Positions 15,585 through 24,169 of a stretch of 57,715 bases of DNA are shown in pieces. The position numbers and the translations under genes were made by a program. Below the pieces are notes generated by a model. It ran no database searches. It saw nothing but the letters and a program-made list of their open reading frames with translations, and had not been told where the DNA came from. The stretch comes from Lentisphaeria bacterium UBA4640. GTDB taxonomy: Bacteria > Verrucomicrobiota > Lentisphaeria > Victivallales > UBA1829. Location: contig DHMO01000030.1 of the NCBI GenBank assembly GCA_002405835.1, positions 153,647 to 211,361 of the forward strand, written 5' to 3'. Numbering within the stretch: the first letter of the stretch is position 1; every line of letters starts with the position of its first letter.

Positions 15585-16943
15585 TCAGTTCTTCAGGCTC
15601 TGAATCGGCGCGGGGATCCGTCCTCCGCGCCCGATGAACGCGGCCGGAGAGTAGCGGTTGACCGGGATGACCGGCGCTTCGCCGAGAAGTCCGCCGAACG
15701 ATACGCTGTCGCCCACCTTGCATCCGTATGCGGGAATGACGCGGACGGCGGTTGTCTTCGTGTTTACCACGCCGATGGAAATCTCATCGGCGATGATGCC
15801 GGAAATCACCTCGGCCGGAGTGTCGCCCGGAATCGCGATCATGTCGAGTCCGACCGAACAGACCGCGGTCATGGCTTCGAGCTTTTCGAGACTCAGCGCA
15901 CCGCAGCGGGCGGCTTCGATCATGCCGGCGTCCTCCGAAACCGGAATGAACGCGCCGGAAAGTCCGCCGACGTGCGAAGACGCCATGACGCCGCCCTTTT
16001 TGACCGCGTCGTTGAGCATGGCGAGCGCGGCGGTTGTTCCGTGGCAGCCGCATTTCTCAAGACCCATGGATTCAAGAATGTACGCAACGGAATCTCCGAC
16101 TGCGGGAGTCGGCGCGAGCGAGAGGTCGACGATCCCGAACGGCACGCCGAGCCGCTCCGAAGCCTCCCGCGCGACAAGCTGTCCCACGCGTGTGATTTTG
16201 AATGCGGTCCGCTTGATGGTCTCCGCGACCTCCGTAAGATTGCAGGCTCCCTGGCGGCGGATTGCGGAGGCGACCACGCCCGGGCCGGAAACGCCGACGT
16301 TGATCACCGTCTCCGGCTCGCCGATTCCATGAAACGCTCCCGCCATGAACGGATTGTCTTCCGGAACGTTCGCGAAAATCACAAGTTTGGCGCACCCGAT
16401 CGACTGCTTCTCTTTCGTGCGCTCAGCGGTCTCGCGGACAATGCGTCCCATTTCCGCCACGGCGTCCATGTTGATTCCCGCCTTCGTGCTGGCGACGTTG
16501 ACGGAGGAGCAGACGCGCTCCGTCTCTGCGAGCGCCTGCGGAATGGAGGAAATGAGTGTGCGGCTGCCGTTGGTGAATCCCTTCTGCACGAGTGCGCTGT
16601 ATCCGCCGATGAAGTTGATTCCGAGTTCATGCGCCGCCTTGTCGAGCGTTTTTGCAATTTTGACGGCTCCATCCACATCAAGTCCGCCCGCCATCAGGGC
16701 GACGGGTGTGACGGAAACTCGTTTGTTGATAATCGGAATGCCGTACTTTTTCTCGATGTCCTCGCCCGTTTTGACAAGGTTCCGCGCGCGGCTCATGATC
16801 CGGTCGTAAATACGGGAGCAGAGACGGTCCGCGTCTTCGCTCTGGCAGTCGTAAAGGGAGATGCCCATGGTGATGGTGCGGATATCAAGGCACTCCTCGC
16901 GGATCATGCTGATCGTTTCGATGATATCTTTTGTTTCAAACAT
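15585..16943 (-). CDS. PFL-family protein (UPF0210 / DUF711)
   Basis: A 452-residue cytosolic protein, full length for the UPF0210 family, which has a fold related to pyruvate formate-lyase but lacks its glycyl-radical chemistry. Recognisable stretches include ISLYDCQSEDADRLC, CGCHGTTAALAMLND and the C-terminal GGRIPAPIQSLKN. The physiological role of the family is not established. It is almost always cotranscribed with an ACT-domain protein, as here (2 bases apart). Confidence 0.9.
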   Translation of the reverse strand: MFETKDIIETISMIREECLDIRTITMGISLYDCQSEDADRLCSRIYDRIMSRARNLVKTGEDIEKKYGIPIINKRVSVTPVALMAGGLDVDGAVKIAKTLDKAAHELGINFIGGYSALVQKGFTNGSRTLISSIPQALAETERVCSSVNVASTKAGINMDAVAEMGRIVRETAERTKEKQSIGCAKLVIFANVPEDNPFMAGAFHGIGEPETVINVGVSGPGVVASAIRRQGACNLTEVAETIKRTAFKITRVGQLVAREASERLGVPFGIVDLSLAPTPAVGDSVAYILESMGLEKCGCHGTTAALAMLNDAVKKGGVMASSHVGGLSGAFIPVSEDAGMIEAARCGALSLEKLEAMTAVCSVGLDMIAIPGDTPAEVISGIIADEISIGVVNTKTTAVRVIPAYGCKVGDSVSFGGLLGEAPVIPVNRYSPAAFIGRGGRIPAPIQSLKN

Positions 16944-16945
16944 GG

Positions 16946-17215
16946 TCAGATCCTGTGCATGGAATTGAAGATATCTTCGTGCATGACATGGATTTCAAGC
17001 CCGTCTTTTTTCCCGAGCGCGGCCATCCGGTCGACAAAATCATTGAACGGACAGGCGAGTTTCTGGATATCGACGATCATGATCATGGTGAAATATTCAT
17101 TGAGCACGGTCTGCGAAATATCAAGAATGTTTGCTCCGCACTCCGCGCATCCCGCGCTGACCTTTGCAATAATCCCGACCGAATCCTTTCCGATAACGGA
17201 AACAACAGCTTTCAT
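16946..17215 (-). CDS. ACT-domain protein (UPF0237)
   Basis: An 89-residue single ACT domain (starts MKAVVSVIGKDSVGIIAKV), related to the regulatory half of GcvR-like proteins. ACT domains bind small ligands, often amino acids. Normal length for UPF0237 and standard partner of the PFL-family gene downstream. AAAGGAAAGGA lies upstream of the ATG, and the promoter is at 17247-17274. Confidence 0.9.
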   Translation of the reverse strand: MKAVVSVIGKDSVGIIAKVSAGCAECGANILDISQTVLNEYFTMIMIVDIQKLACPFNDFVDRMAALGKKDGLEIHVMHEDIFNSMHRI

Positions 17216-17246
17216 ATAAAATCCTTTCCTTTTATGATTTCAGGAT

Positions 17247-17274
17247 AATATACAGCTGTTGCGGCAGAAGTCAA
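17247..17274 (-). promoter_or_regulatory. promoter of the ACT-PFL operon
   Basis: Minus strand TTGACT (17274-17269), 16 bases, TATATT (17252-17247). Confidence 0.75.
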
Positions 17275-17279
17275 TGAAA

Positions 17280-17341
17280 GGTTCCCGGAAGAGATCCATA
17301 ATACAATCTTTCCGGAGAGACGCAACACCTCTTCGGGAACC
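17280..17341 (-). terminator. long-loop hairpin after the aldehyde dehydrogenase gene
   Basis: GGTTCCCG-G-AAGAG and CTCTTCGGGAACC pair over 13 bp with one bulged G and a loop of about 35 bases. On the minus strand it lies 44 bases after the dehydrogenase stop and is followed by TTTCATT, a weak T tract. Terminator or structured 3' end. Confidence 0.4.
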
Positions 17342-17384
17342 GCTGACATTTTTTCAACGGTCCCCTGCGGAAGACGCAGACATC

Positions 17385-18740
17385 TTATTTCGACACAAAC
17401 TTCAGCATTTTCAGATTCTTGTTCAGATTCGGCGGATAACGCATCGGAAGGTCAACCGCGGTCGATTTGATCATGATCGGCTTGTAATGCGTGAAGGTGT
17501 CGAACGAGAACTTGCCGTGATACGCGCCGAAGCCGCTGCCGCCGACTCCGCCGAACGGCATCTCCGGATTCAGAAGATGCGTCACGGTCTCGTTCAGACA
17601 CACTCCGCCCGACGACGTCTGTTCAATCACCTGCTCTGCATTGTCGCGTCCGAAGTAATAAAGAGCAAGCGGTTTCGGATGCTCGTTGATCTGCGCAATT
17701 ACATCGTTGATGTTGTTGAAACTCAGAACCGGAAGAACCGGACCGAAAATCTCTTCACGCATGACAGGATCATTCCACGTGATGCCGTCAATGACGGTCG
17801 GCGCGATGAAGCGTTTCGCGCGGTCGGAAACTCCGCCGCAGAGAATCGTTCCTTCGCCCATCAGCTTCTGCAGACGGTCGAAATGGCGCTCGTTGATGAT
17901 CCGCGGATAGTCCGGAGACGACGCGGGGTCTTCCGTGTAAAACTGGCGGATCCAGTAAAGCAGCTTCTCCAGAAACGGCTTTTTGATGGAACTGTGCACA
18001 TAAAGATGATCCGGCGCGACACAGGTCTGACCGGCGTTCAGGAACTTGCCCCACACGATCCGCTTTGCCGCAAGATTCAGCTTGGCGTCGGAATCGACGA
18101 TGCAGGGACTCTTTCCGCCGAGCTCAAGCGTAACCGGAGTAAGATGTTCCGCCGCGGCGCGCATGACAGCGCGTCCGCCGCCGGCTCCCCCCGTATAGAA
18201 AATGTAGTCGAATTTTTCTTTCAGCAGACGTTCCGAGACGTCGACTCCGCCATTGAAAACTGCCACATGCTCCGGCTTGAAGACCTTGCGCACAATCGCT
18301 TCAATGACTTTCGCCGTGTGCTCCGCCTGTTCCGCCGGCTTGAGGATCACCCGGTTGCCTGCGGCAACCGCGCCGATCAGCGGAGCGAACATCAGCTGAA
18401 ACGGATAGTTCCACGCAGAAAAAATCAGAACATTTCCGTATGGTTCCGGACAGATGCGTCCTTTTGCCGGAAAGTTCAGAAGCGATGTCCGCACCTTTTT
18501 TACCGACATGTACGACGGCAGTTTTTTGATCATCGCCGCCAGCTCGTCGAGTACAATGGAAATCTCGGTCGCAATGGATTCGAATTCGCATTTTCCGAGG
18601 TCGAGACGCAGCGCTTCACAGATCATGTCCTGGCTCTGACGGATTTCGCTGAAGAGTCCGCGCAGAGCATCGAGACGGACGTCGATATCCAGCGCGGAGA
18701 ACCGTTTCTGCGCTTCAAAAATTTGAGAAATGTTGTCCAT
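17385..18740 (-). CDS. aldehyde dehydrogenase, class-3-like
   Basis: A 451-residue NAD(P)-dependent aldehyde dehydrogenase, the short length typical of the ALDH3 group. Visible residues: catalytic Cys240 in GQTC, general-base Glu206 in LELGGKSP, and the Asn of SAWNYPF near 111. It oxidises aldehydes to acids. It is the second gene of an operon with glyoxalase I (9 bases apart), which fits a role in detoxifying reactive aldehydes formed during sugar catabolism. No membrane anchor is seen at the C-terminus. Confidence 0.9.
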   Translation of the reverse strand: MDNISQIFEAQKRFSALDIDVRLDALRGLFSEIRQSQDMICEALRLDLGKCEFESIATEISIVLDELAAMIKKLPSYMSVKKVRTSLLNFPAKGRICPEPYGNVLIFSAWNYPFQLMFAPLIGAVAAGNRVILKPAEQAEHTAKVIEAIVRKVFKPEHVAVFNGGVDVSERLLKEKFDYIFYTGGAGGGRAVMRAAAEHLTPVTLELGGKSPCIVDSDAKLNLAAKRIVWGKFLNAGQTCVAPDHLYVHSSIKKPFLEKLLYWIRQFYTEDPASSPDYPRIINERHFDRLQKLMGEGTILCGGVSDRAKRFIAPTVIDGITWNDPVMREEIFGPVLPVLSFNNINDVIAQINEHPKPLALYYFGRDNAEQVIEQTSSGGVCLNETVTHLLNPEMPFGGVGGSGFGAYHGKFSFDTFTHYKPIMIKSTAVDLPMRYPPNLNKNLKMLKFVSK

Positions 18741-18749
18741 TGTACCGCC

Positions 18750-19124
18750 TCAGCCTTTCTTTTCCGGAATGACTTCGAGCCAGTAATGGTCGGGGTCTTC
18801 GCAGAAATAAATGCCCATGTCTTTGTTTTCAAAACAGATGCAGCCCATTTTTTCGTGGAGCGCATGCGCCGCATCAAAGTCATCGACGACAAACGCAAGA
18901 TGGAACTCGTCCTCTCCGAGATCATACGGTTCCTTGCGGTCGCGGAGCCAGGTCAGTTCGAGCTGATGCGCACTGGAACCGTCCTCGAGATACACGATGA
19001 TGAACGAGCCGTCTTTGGCGTTGATTCTGCGTACTTCGTGCATATCGAAGGCGTCGCGGTAGAATTTGAGGCTTTTGTCAAGGTCAAGCACATTGAAGTT
19101 GTTGTGGACCATCCGGAATTTCAT
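18750..19124 (-). CDS. gloA: lactoylglutathione lyase / glyoxalase I
   Basis: A 124-residue glyoxalase of the usual length. The four metal ligands fall at the expected places: His7, Glu56 (QLELTWL), His75 (EFHLAF) and Glu117 (YWLEVIP). It isomerises the hemithioacetal of methylglyoxal; whether the thiol is glutathione in this organism is not shown. AGGAGGG precedes the ATG. First gene of the operon with the aldehyde dehydrogenase. Confidence 0.9.
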   Translation of the reverse strand: MKFRMVHNNFNVLDLDKSLKFYRDAFDMHEVRRINAKDGSFIIVYLEDGSSAHQLELTWLRDRKEPYDLGEDEFHLAFVVDDFDAAHALHEKMGCICFENKDMGIYFCEDPDHYWLEVIPEKKG

Positions 19125-19152
19125 GAGCGTTTCCCTCCTGTCTTTTTAGGAA

Positions 19153-19181
19153 AATATAGCATGAAGCGAAGGGGAAAGCAA
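19153..19181 (-). promoter_or_regulatory. promoter of gloA
   Basis: Minus strand TTGCTT (19181-19176), 17 bases ending in ATGC, TATATT (19158-19153): extended -10. Confidence 0.65.
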
Positions 19182-19475
19182 ATTCAATTTCACAAAAAAA
19201 TCGGTTCATAGGCGATGGTTGTATGAAAGGATTCAACAATAAAATCAGATGGCTGATCAAACCGACATATGAATTCCGGGATTGAGAATACTTCAAATTA
19301 AAATCTATCAGCTGCCTGAAATTTCGAACGTAATGGCAAAGACCGGTAAAGAGAGAATGATTTGCTCCGGCAGTTCCCTATCCGAGACCTTTTCTGCGGA
19401 TGATTCGGTAATATGGATATAAAACGGGTTCTTAGGCATTTGTTTTTTCAGGAGTGAAATGAAAAGGAGGAGAAA
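19182..19475. other. intergenic stretch without a recognisable gene
   Basis: About 290 bases between the gloA promoter and tRNA-Lys. Short frames exist on both strands but none has a ribosome site with plausible coding content. I see no repeat or hairpin of note. Confidence 0.5.
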
Positions 19476-19551
19476 TGGTGCGCCCACAGGGACTCGAACC
19501 CGGGACCCAATGATTAAGAGTCATTTGCTCTACCAACTGAGCTATGGGCGC
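19476..19551 (-). tRNA. tRNA-Lys (anticodon CUU)
   Basis: A 76-nt cloverleaf with encoded CCA. Anticodon loop CTCTTAA, acceptor GCGCCCA/TGGGCGC. The T stem CCGGG/CCCTG has one C-U mismatch at its second pair. Confidence 0.92.
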
Positions 19552-19583
19552 ATTTGCGATAACTTATCGCTTGGTATGCGATT

Positions 19584-19611
19584 AATATATACCGGTTCGC
19601 GGAAAATGCAA
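19584..19611 (-). promoter_or_regulatory. promoter of tRNA-Lys
   Basis: Minus strand TTGCAT (19611-19606), 16 bases, TATATT (19589-19584). Confidence 0.65.
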
Positions 19612-19740
19612 ATGACTTTTGCAAAAAAAATCAGATTTTTTTGTTTCCTGAGGTTTTCAGAGCGCAGAAACAGTCGATGATATCTGTTACTTAGGTTTGG
19701 CAAAAAAATATGGAAGAGACTTTTGCCGATATGGGATTTA

Positions 19741-19817
19741 TGGTCGGAGCAGTGGGATTCGAACCCACGACTTTCTGGTCCCAAACCAGACGCGCTACCG
19801 GGCTGCGCTATGCTCCG
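19741..19817 (-). tRNA. tRNA-Pro (anticodon UGG)
   Basis: A 77-nt cloverleaf with encoded CCA. Anticodon loop TTTGGGA; acceptor CGGAGCA/TGCTCCG with the C1-G72 pair typical of bacterial tRNA-Pro. All stems pair fully. Confidence 0.95.
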
Positions 19818-19828
19818 TTTCTTTCAAC

Positions 19829-19856
19829 AATATAGCCGTTGAACCGGGAATTTCAA
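19829..19856 (-). promoter_or_regulatory. promoter of tRNA-Pro
   Basis: Minus strand TTGAAA (19856-19851), 16 bases, TATATT (19834-19829). Confidence 0.65.
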
Positions 19857-19896
19857 GCGCAGGAATAAATTTTTTGACGAGATGCTCCTAAATGGG

Positions 19897-19924
19897 TTGT
19901 ATTCGCAAATATCTGTGCTATATT
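19897..19924 (+). promoter_or_regulatory. promoter of the sodium:solute symporter
   Basis: TTGTAT (19897-19902), 16 bases ending in TGTGC, TATATT (19919-19924): extended -10. Confidence 0.65.
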
Positions 19925-20219
19925 AGTTATTGATTATTTGAAAAAAGAATAACGGCTTCCGTATGAACGGGTTCGGTATGCTTCCCCTGGAGGGTTCCCC
20001 GCACAAATTCCCCCTGTGCAGAGAGGTCTTCAAGATGATCCTCCGGTCTCGTTTCATTCGAATCCCCGCATTGCGTTTTTCAAGAAATCAATACGCGGCA
20101 GAACGGAAATTTCCCGTCAGCACTGGAGAGTGTTTGTGCAAGGGCAAAATCCGCAAAGCCGGATGTTCCGTCCCGGCGCCCGGGCGGTGTTATCAATGTT
20201 TGAACGAAAGAAGGAAAAA
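19925..20219 (+). other. long leader of the symporter gene with an upstream ORF
   Basis: The transcript would carry about 290 bases before the symporter ATG. A frame of 86 codons runs from ATG 19963 to a TGA at 20221-20223 that overlaps the symporter start (ATGA). It has no convincing ribosome site and an Arg/Cys/Pro-rich product, so its translation is uncertain. I see no known riboswitch pattern. Confidence 0.35.
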
Positions 20220-22484
20220 ATGACTTGGATCGACTGGTGTATCACGATCATCCCGATGGCCGCGCTCATCTGGATGGCGTTTTACTCACGCAGGTACGCT
20301 CGAGGGGTTGTCGACTATTTGGCAGCCGGACGAATCGCAGGACGTTACGTAATCTCTGTCGGTGACCTCACCGCCGGACTTTCCGTTATCTCTCTGGTCG
20401 CTGGATGCGAACAGAACTACCAGACCGGTTTCGCCGTCGGTTTCTGGGGAGCCATTACCGCACCGGTCGGCGTGTTCATCGCTCTTACCGGATACTGTAT
20501 GTACCGCTGGCGTGAAACACGCTGTCTTTCCATGGGACAGTTCCTTGAAATGCGCTACGGCAGCAAATTCTTCCGAATCTTCTGCGCAACCCTGCGAACC
20601 ATCGCGGAGATGGTCACCAACGCCATCGGCCCTGCAATCGCGACCAACTTCTTTATCTATTATCTCGGTCTGCCCCACAGAATTATGATCTGCGGCGTCA
20701 ATCTGCCCTGCTATGCAATCATTGTTTCTCTCTGCCTGATTCTGGCTCTGCTGTTCATTCTCCCCGGCGGACGAATCTCCCTCCTGATTACCGACTGCGT
20801 CCAGGGACTCCTCTGCTACCCGGTGTTCGTCGTCATCGTCGGTTACATCATCCTGAACTTCTCCTGGACCGGTGATATCGCTCCGGTCATGTGGAACCGC
20901 GCTCCCGGTCAGAGCTTCATGAATCCGTATGACGTTTCCGAACTCCGCGACTTCAACATTTTCGCTCTGATCGTTTCTCTCTGCGGTTCGGTTCTGAACC
21001 GTGCCGGATGGATCGGCAACGATACAAGCGGAGCTGCAAAGACCCCCCACGAACAGAAAATGGCGGGTGTGCTCGGCTCCTGGCGTAACGGCTTCTCCTG
21101 GATGATGATTCTCCTCCTTGCGGTCGTCGTTATCGTCTTTATGACCAGCCCGCACTTTGTCGGCGAAAACCGCTTCAAAACCAACAGCACGGAAGTCCGT
21201 CAGGAACTTTCCGCAAAGGTTCTGGAAGAGGCTATCCCGGATGATGTTGCGCTCCGCTCAAAGATCATTGCAAAAGTCAAAGAGGTTCCGTCGCGGATTA
21301 CCCAGGAATATATTGATTCCCCGAACTCCCAGCAGAAGAACCTCGATACGCCGTATTTTGATACGGTTCGCCAGGAGCTCGGCGATACTCCGGAAGGACG
21401 TTACCAGTTCCAGAAATTCCGCTCGCTTTATCATCAGATGATGATGCCGACCGTCGTCGCGAAGATCTTCCCCGTCGGTATGCTCGGTCTCTTCTGTCTC
21501 CTGATGGTCATGCTTCTGATCTCCACGGACGACAGCCGAATCTTCAATGCGTCCTCGACACTGATGCAGGACGTTGTTCTGCCGCTGTTCAAAGGACACC
21601 TTCCGCAGGCGAAGCACCTGCTCTACCTCCGCCTTATGACGATTGGCGTTGCGGTCTTCTTCCTGATCGTGTCGCTGTTTTTCGCGCAGCTGGACTACAT
21701 CAACATGTTCACCACGATCATGTGTTCGCTGTGGCTCGGCGGCGCGGGTCCGATCATGGTGTTCGGTCTCTACAGCCGTTTCGGAAACCTGACCGGTGCA
21801 TGGTGCGCCATCATCTTCGGTTCCGGAACCTCGCTTGCCGGACTTATCCTGCAGCGCACCTGGGCGCTCTCCGTCTATCCGTTCCTTGAAAGAATGGGCT
21901 GGGTGGAAGGACTCAACAACTTCCTTGTTGCGGTTTCCTCTCCGTTCAATCCCTGGATCGAGTGGTCGATGGATCCGGTGAAATTCCCGATCAACTCGTT
22001 TGAAATCTACTTCATTTCCATGATCCTCTCGGTCGGTGGTTATGTCATTGGTTCCTACCTGACCTACAAGCCGTACGACCTCGACAAGCTCCTGCACCGC
22101 GGCAAGTACGCGGACGGTCCGGAGCCGATCAAGGAAAAATGGACTCTGCGGAACATCTTCAGCAAGATTATCGGCATCACTCCGGAATACACCCGCGGCG
22201 ACAGAATCATTGCCTACTCAGTGTTCTTCTACTCGGTCGTGTACGGTGTCGGTATCGTATTCTTCGCTATCGTGATCTGGAATGCGATCTGGCCGTGGCC
22301 GAATTCCTGGTGGACGGTGAAATTCTTCATCACCACTCTGCTGATTCCGGGTATCGTCGGTATCATCTCGACCATCTGGTTCATGATCGGCGGATCGCTT
22401 GATGCGGTTCAGCTCTTCCGGGATCTGAAGAAACGCGTTGAGGATCCGAACGACAACGGTCAGATTTTCGACGATGAGAAATAA
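20220..22484 (+). CDS. sodium:solute symporter family transporter (large)
   Basis: A 754-residue SSS-family (LeuT-fold) membrane protein. I set the start at ATG 20220, after AAGGAAAAA, because the first membrane helix (WIDWCITIIPMAALIWMAF) begins there; the open frame upstream is leader. It has the 13 or more helices of the family, with an unusually long hydrophilic loop (about residues 320-400) and an extended C-terminus with two extra helices. SSS proteins couple sodium to uptake of sugars, organic acids or amino acids; substrate unknown. The divergon downstream suggests a carbohydrate. Confidence 0.85.
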   Translation: MTWIDWCITIIPMAALIWMAFYSRRYARGVVDYLAAGRIAGRYVISVGDLTAGLSVISLVAGCEQNYQTGFAVGFWGAITAPVGVFIALTGYCMYRWRETRCLSMGQFLEMRYGSKFFRIFCATLRTIAEMVTNAIGPAIATNFFIYYLGLPHRIMICGVNLPCYAIIVSLCLILALLFILPGGRISLLITDCVQGLLCYPVFVVIVGYIILNFSWTGDIAPVMWNRAPGQSFMNPYDVSELRDFNIFALIVSLCGSVLNRAGWIGNDTSGAAKTPHEQKMAGVLGSWRNGFSWMMILLLAVVVIVFMTSPHFVGENRFKTNSTEVRQELSAKVLEEAIPDDVALRSKIIAKVKEVPSRITQEYIDSPNSQQKNLDTPYFDTVRQELGDTPEGRYQFQKFRSLYHQMMMPTVVAKIFPVGMLGLFCLLMVMLLISTDDSRIFNASSTLMQDVVLPLFKGHLPQAKHLLYLRLMTIGVAVFFLIVSLFFAQLDYINMFTTIMCSLWLGGAGPIMVFGLYSRFGNLTGAWCAIIFGSGTSLAGLILQRTWALSVYPFLERMGWVEGLNNFLVAVSSPFNPWIEWSMDPVKFPINSFEIYFISMILSVGGYVIGSYLTYKPYDLDKLLHRGKYADGPEPIKEKWTLRNIFSKIIGITPEYTRGDRIIAYSVFFYSVVYGVGIVFFAIVIWNAIWPWPNSWWTVKFFITTLLIPGIVGIISTIWFMIGGSLDAVQLFRDLKKRVEDPNDNGQIFDDEK

Positions 22485-22507
22485 CCGGAATTTCCGTTCC
22501 GGATATG

Positions 22508-22536
22508 AAAAAGCTCTCCGCAGTGGAGAGCTTTTT
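22508..22536. terminator. bidirectional terminator
   Basis: AAAAAGCTCTCC and GGAGAGCTTTTT form a perfect stem around a 5-base loop, serving the symporter on one strand and the convergent GntR-type gene on the other. Confidence 0.88.
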
Positions 22537-22557
22537 CGTTTTAAATGCGATTGAAGA

Positions 22558-24036
22558 TCAGCGGGAGCAGAGGTTTCTGCGGCGGAGGGTCTTCCGGAGT
22601 TTTTCGAGGCACTGCGCCGCGGTGAGTTCGCCGTGGAGGAATGCCGCAAGCGCGGGGCTGAGATCGGAGAAAGCCCGCCGCATGCCGACGAAGTCCGGCT
22701 GAGGAACGGCTTTCTGCAGAATTCTGTTTGCAAGATCGCAGATTTTCGGGTTTACCTCCGCAATGTACGGCGTGGCGTCGCGGCGAACGGTCAGGGTCAT
22801 GCTCTGCGATCCCAGTTCCTGCGCCTGCCTGGAGAGGAGAAATTTGAGCCAGTTCCAAGTTGCCGTCAGCTGTTCACGGCTGCGGATGCCGTCACGGAAA
22901 ATTCCGATGCTGAATCCGGAATAGAATGAATGACAGGCGGTCTCCGGAGCGATGGCGGGGAGAGTTCCCGCAACAGTTTCCCATTCCGCATTCATCGTGG
23001 AGAGAAGATGATGAGTCCATGAGGCCGCGCACGGCAGGATTCCGACGCGTCCGACGGCGAAGTTTTCATTCGGTTTCCCGAGCAGAATTGCGCCGGGGCG
23101 GATGGAGAGAAATTCCTGCAGGTTTTCGAGCGCATTCAGGGCGCTTTCCGAACAGACGATGCGCTCCATTGTGTCGCTGGATGTGAAGTCGTAACTGCCG
23201 CCCGGCACGCCCTGTCCCATCAATTCAAGATAGCATTTGACGCCATGCCATTCATGGGGGACCTGAAGGGCGGCTGCGTACATGTCGGCAGGGGCGTTTC
23301 TGCCGCCGGAATGACGGAGCATCCGGAAGAGCTGAGACCAGTTGAAAATTTTTTCGGGCAGGGAGACGCCGATGGCGTTCATCCATTGTCTGTTGACGAG
23401 GACGTGCGCGGGGAGTCCGAGGTTCTGATAGATTGCGTGGCAGCGCAGTTCGCCGGCGGCGTTCCGGGTGCGGTAGAGCGCCTGGGGAAGCAGGGCGGCC
23501 CGGAGCGATTCGAAGCCGGGGAGTTCTTCGAGAGGAAGAAGCGCGTCGAGTCTGGCGTATATAGCATGCCAGTAGAATTCGCCGGAACAGGGCAGGTCGC
23601 CGTTTGCGATGCGCTGGATGTAGGGGTCTTCGCGGTCGCGCGAAATCTGGATTTCCTGAAACCGGATGCTGACATCGGTGTAGACTTTCATGAAGCATTC
23701 GGCGAGCTGCTGGGCGACGAACCGCGCGAGCGGCGTGGGGGAGAGCAGGGCGTGTGTGACCTCGATTTTCCGTCCGCCGCCTTTCACGAACGGGAAGAAA
23801 ACATCTTCGCTGCGCCATTTTACGTATGTTCCGCTCCCCTGCCGGGTTTCGATGAACCCTTTTTCCTCCGCCATGCGGACGGCGCCGATGACGGTGATCA
23901 TGGAAACTTTGTACTCTTTGCACAGGGCGTCGAGGGAGGGCAGGCGCGCTCCGTGTGTCCATTCCTCATTGCGGATGCGGCGGATCAGATCCTCACAGAT
24001 TTGTTCCCGCCGGGAGATTCGTTTTTCTGTTTTCAT
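22558..24036 (-). CDS. GntR-type regulator fused to a solute-binding-protein fold
   Basis: A 492-residue protein. Residues about 5-72 are a GntR winged helix (ARLPSLDALCKEYKVSMITV, then the G-S-G-T wing). Residues about 85-490 look like a family-1 extracellular solute-binding protein of ABC sugar transporters, with several Trp- and Tyr-rich patches, but without a signal peptide. GntR regulators usually carry FCD, UTRA, aminotransferase or LacI-like domains, so this pairing is uncommon. It probably senses a sugar in the cytoplasm and controls the divergent epimerase-pseudopilin-glycosidase operon that starts at 24170. Confidence 0.75.
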   Translation of the reverse strand: MKTEKRISRREQICEDLIRRIRNEEWTHGARLPSLDALCKEYKVSMITVIGAVRMAEEKGFIETRQGSGTYVKWRSEDVFFPFVKGGGRKIEVTHALLSPTPLARFVAQQLAECFMKVYTDVSIRFQEIQISRDREDPYIQRIANGDLPCSGEFYWHAIYARLDALLPLEELPGFESLRAALLPQALYRTRNAAGELRCHAIYQNLGLPAHVLVNRQWMNAIGVSLPEKIFNWSQLFRMLRHSGGRNAPADMYAAALQVPHEWHGVKCYLELMGQGVPGGSYDFTSSDTMERIVCSESALNALENLQEFLSIRPGAILLGKPNENFAVGRVGILPCAASWTHHLLSTMNAEWETVAGTLPAIAPETACHSFYSGFSIGIFRDGIRSREQLTATWNWLKFLLSRQAQELGSQSMTLTVRRDATPYIAEVNPKICDLANRILQKAVPQPDFVGMRRAFSDLSPALAAFLHGELTAAQCLEKLRKTLRRRNLCSR

Positions 24037-24063
24037 GGATACCTCTGAAAAAGTCTTTATTGA

Positions 24064-24091
24064 AAGATAGCAAGACTTTGCAAAATTTCAA
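24064..24091 (-). promoter_or_regulatory. promoter of the GntR-SBP regulator
   Basis: Minus strand TTGAAA (24091-24086), 16 bases ending in TTGC, TATCTT (24069-24064). The short palindrome GTATT-n5-AATAC at 24092-24106 lies between this and the divergent promoter and could be an operator. Confidence 0.5.
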
Positions 24092-24109
24092 GTATTTTTT
24101 CAATACCTG

Positions 24110-24137
24110 TTGCGAAAATAGTGTTTTGTGGTATAAT
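24110..24137 (+). promoter_or_regulatory. promoter of the epimerase-pseudopilin-glycosidase operon
   Basis: TTGCGA (24110-24115), 16 bases, TATAAT (24132-24137). Confidence 0.7.
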
Positions 24138-24169
24138 GGAAAAAGAAAACGGAAAAGGAGTTTCAGAAA

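Noticed and set aside
15580..15590. Palindrome GAACT-C-AGTTC across the two convergent stops
   Set aside because: Only 5 bp and lacks a T tract; probably chance between two stop codons.
15558..17219. Plus-strand frame of 553 codons opposite the PFL and ACT genes
   Set aside because: The minus-strand genes are unmistakable family members; the plus-strand product is Arg/Asp-rich with no domain.
17259..19211. Plus-strand frame of 650 codons opposite aldehyde dehydrogenase and gloA
   Set aside because: Shadow frame spanning two real genes and their intergenic gap.
19925..20219. Known riboswitch in the symporter leader
   Set aside because: I could not match the leader to the conserved core of any class I know; left as an unexplained leader.
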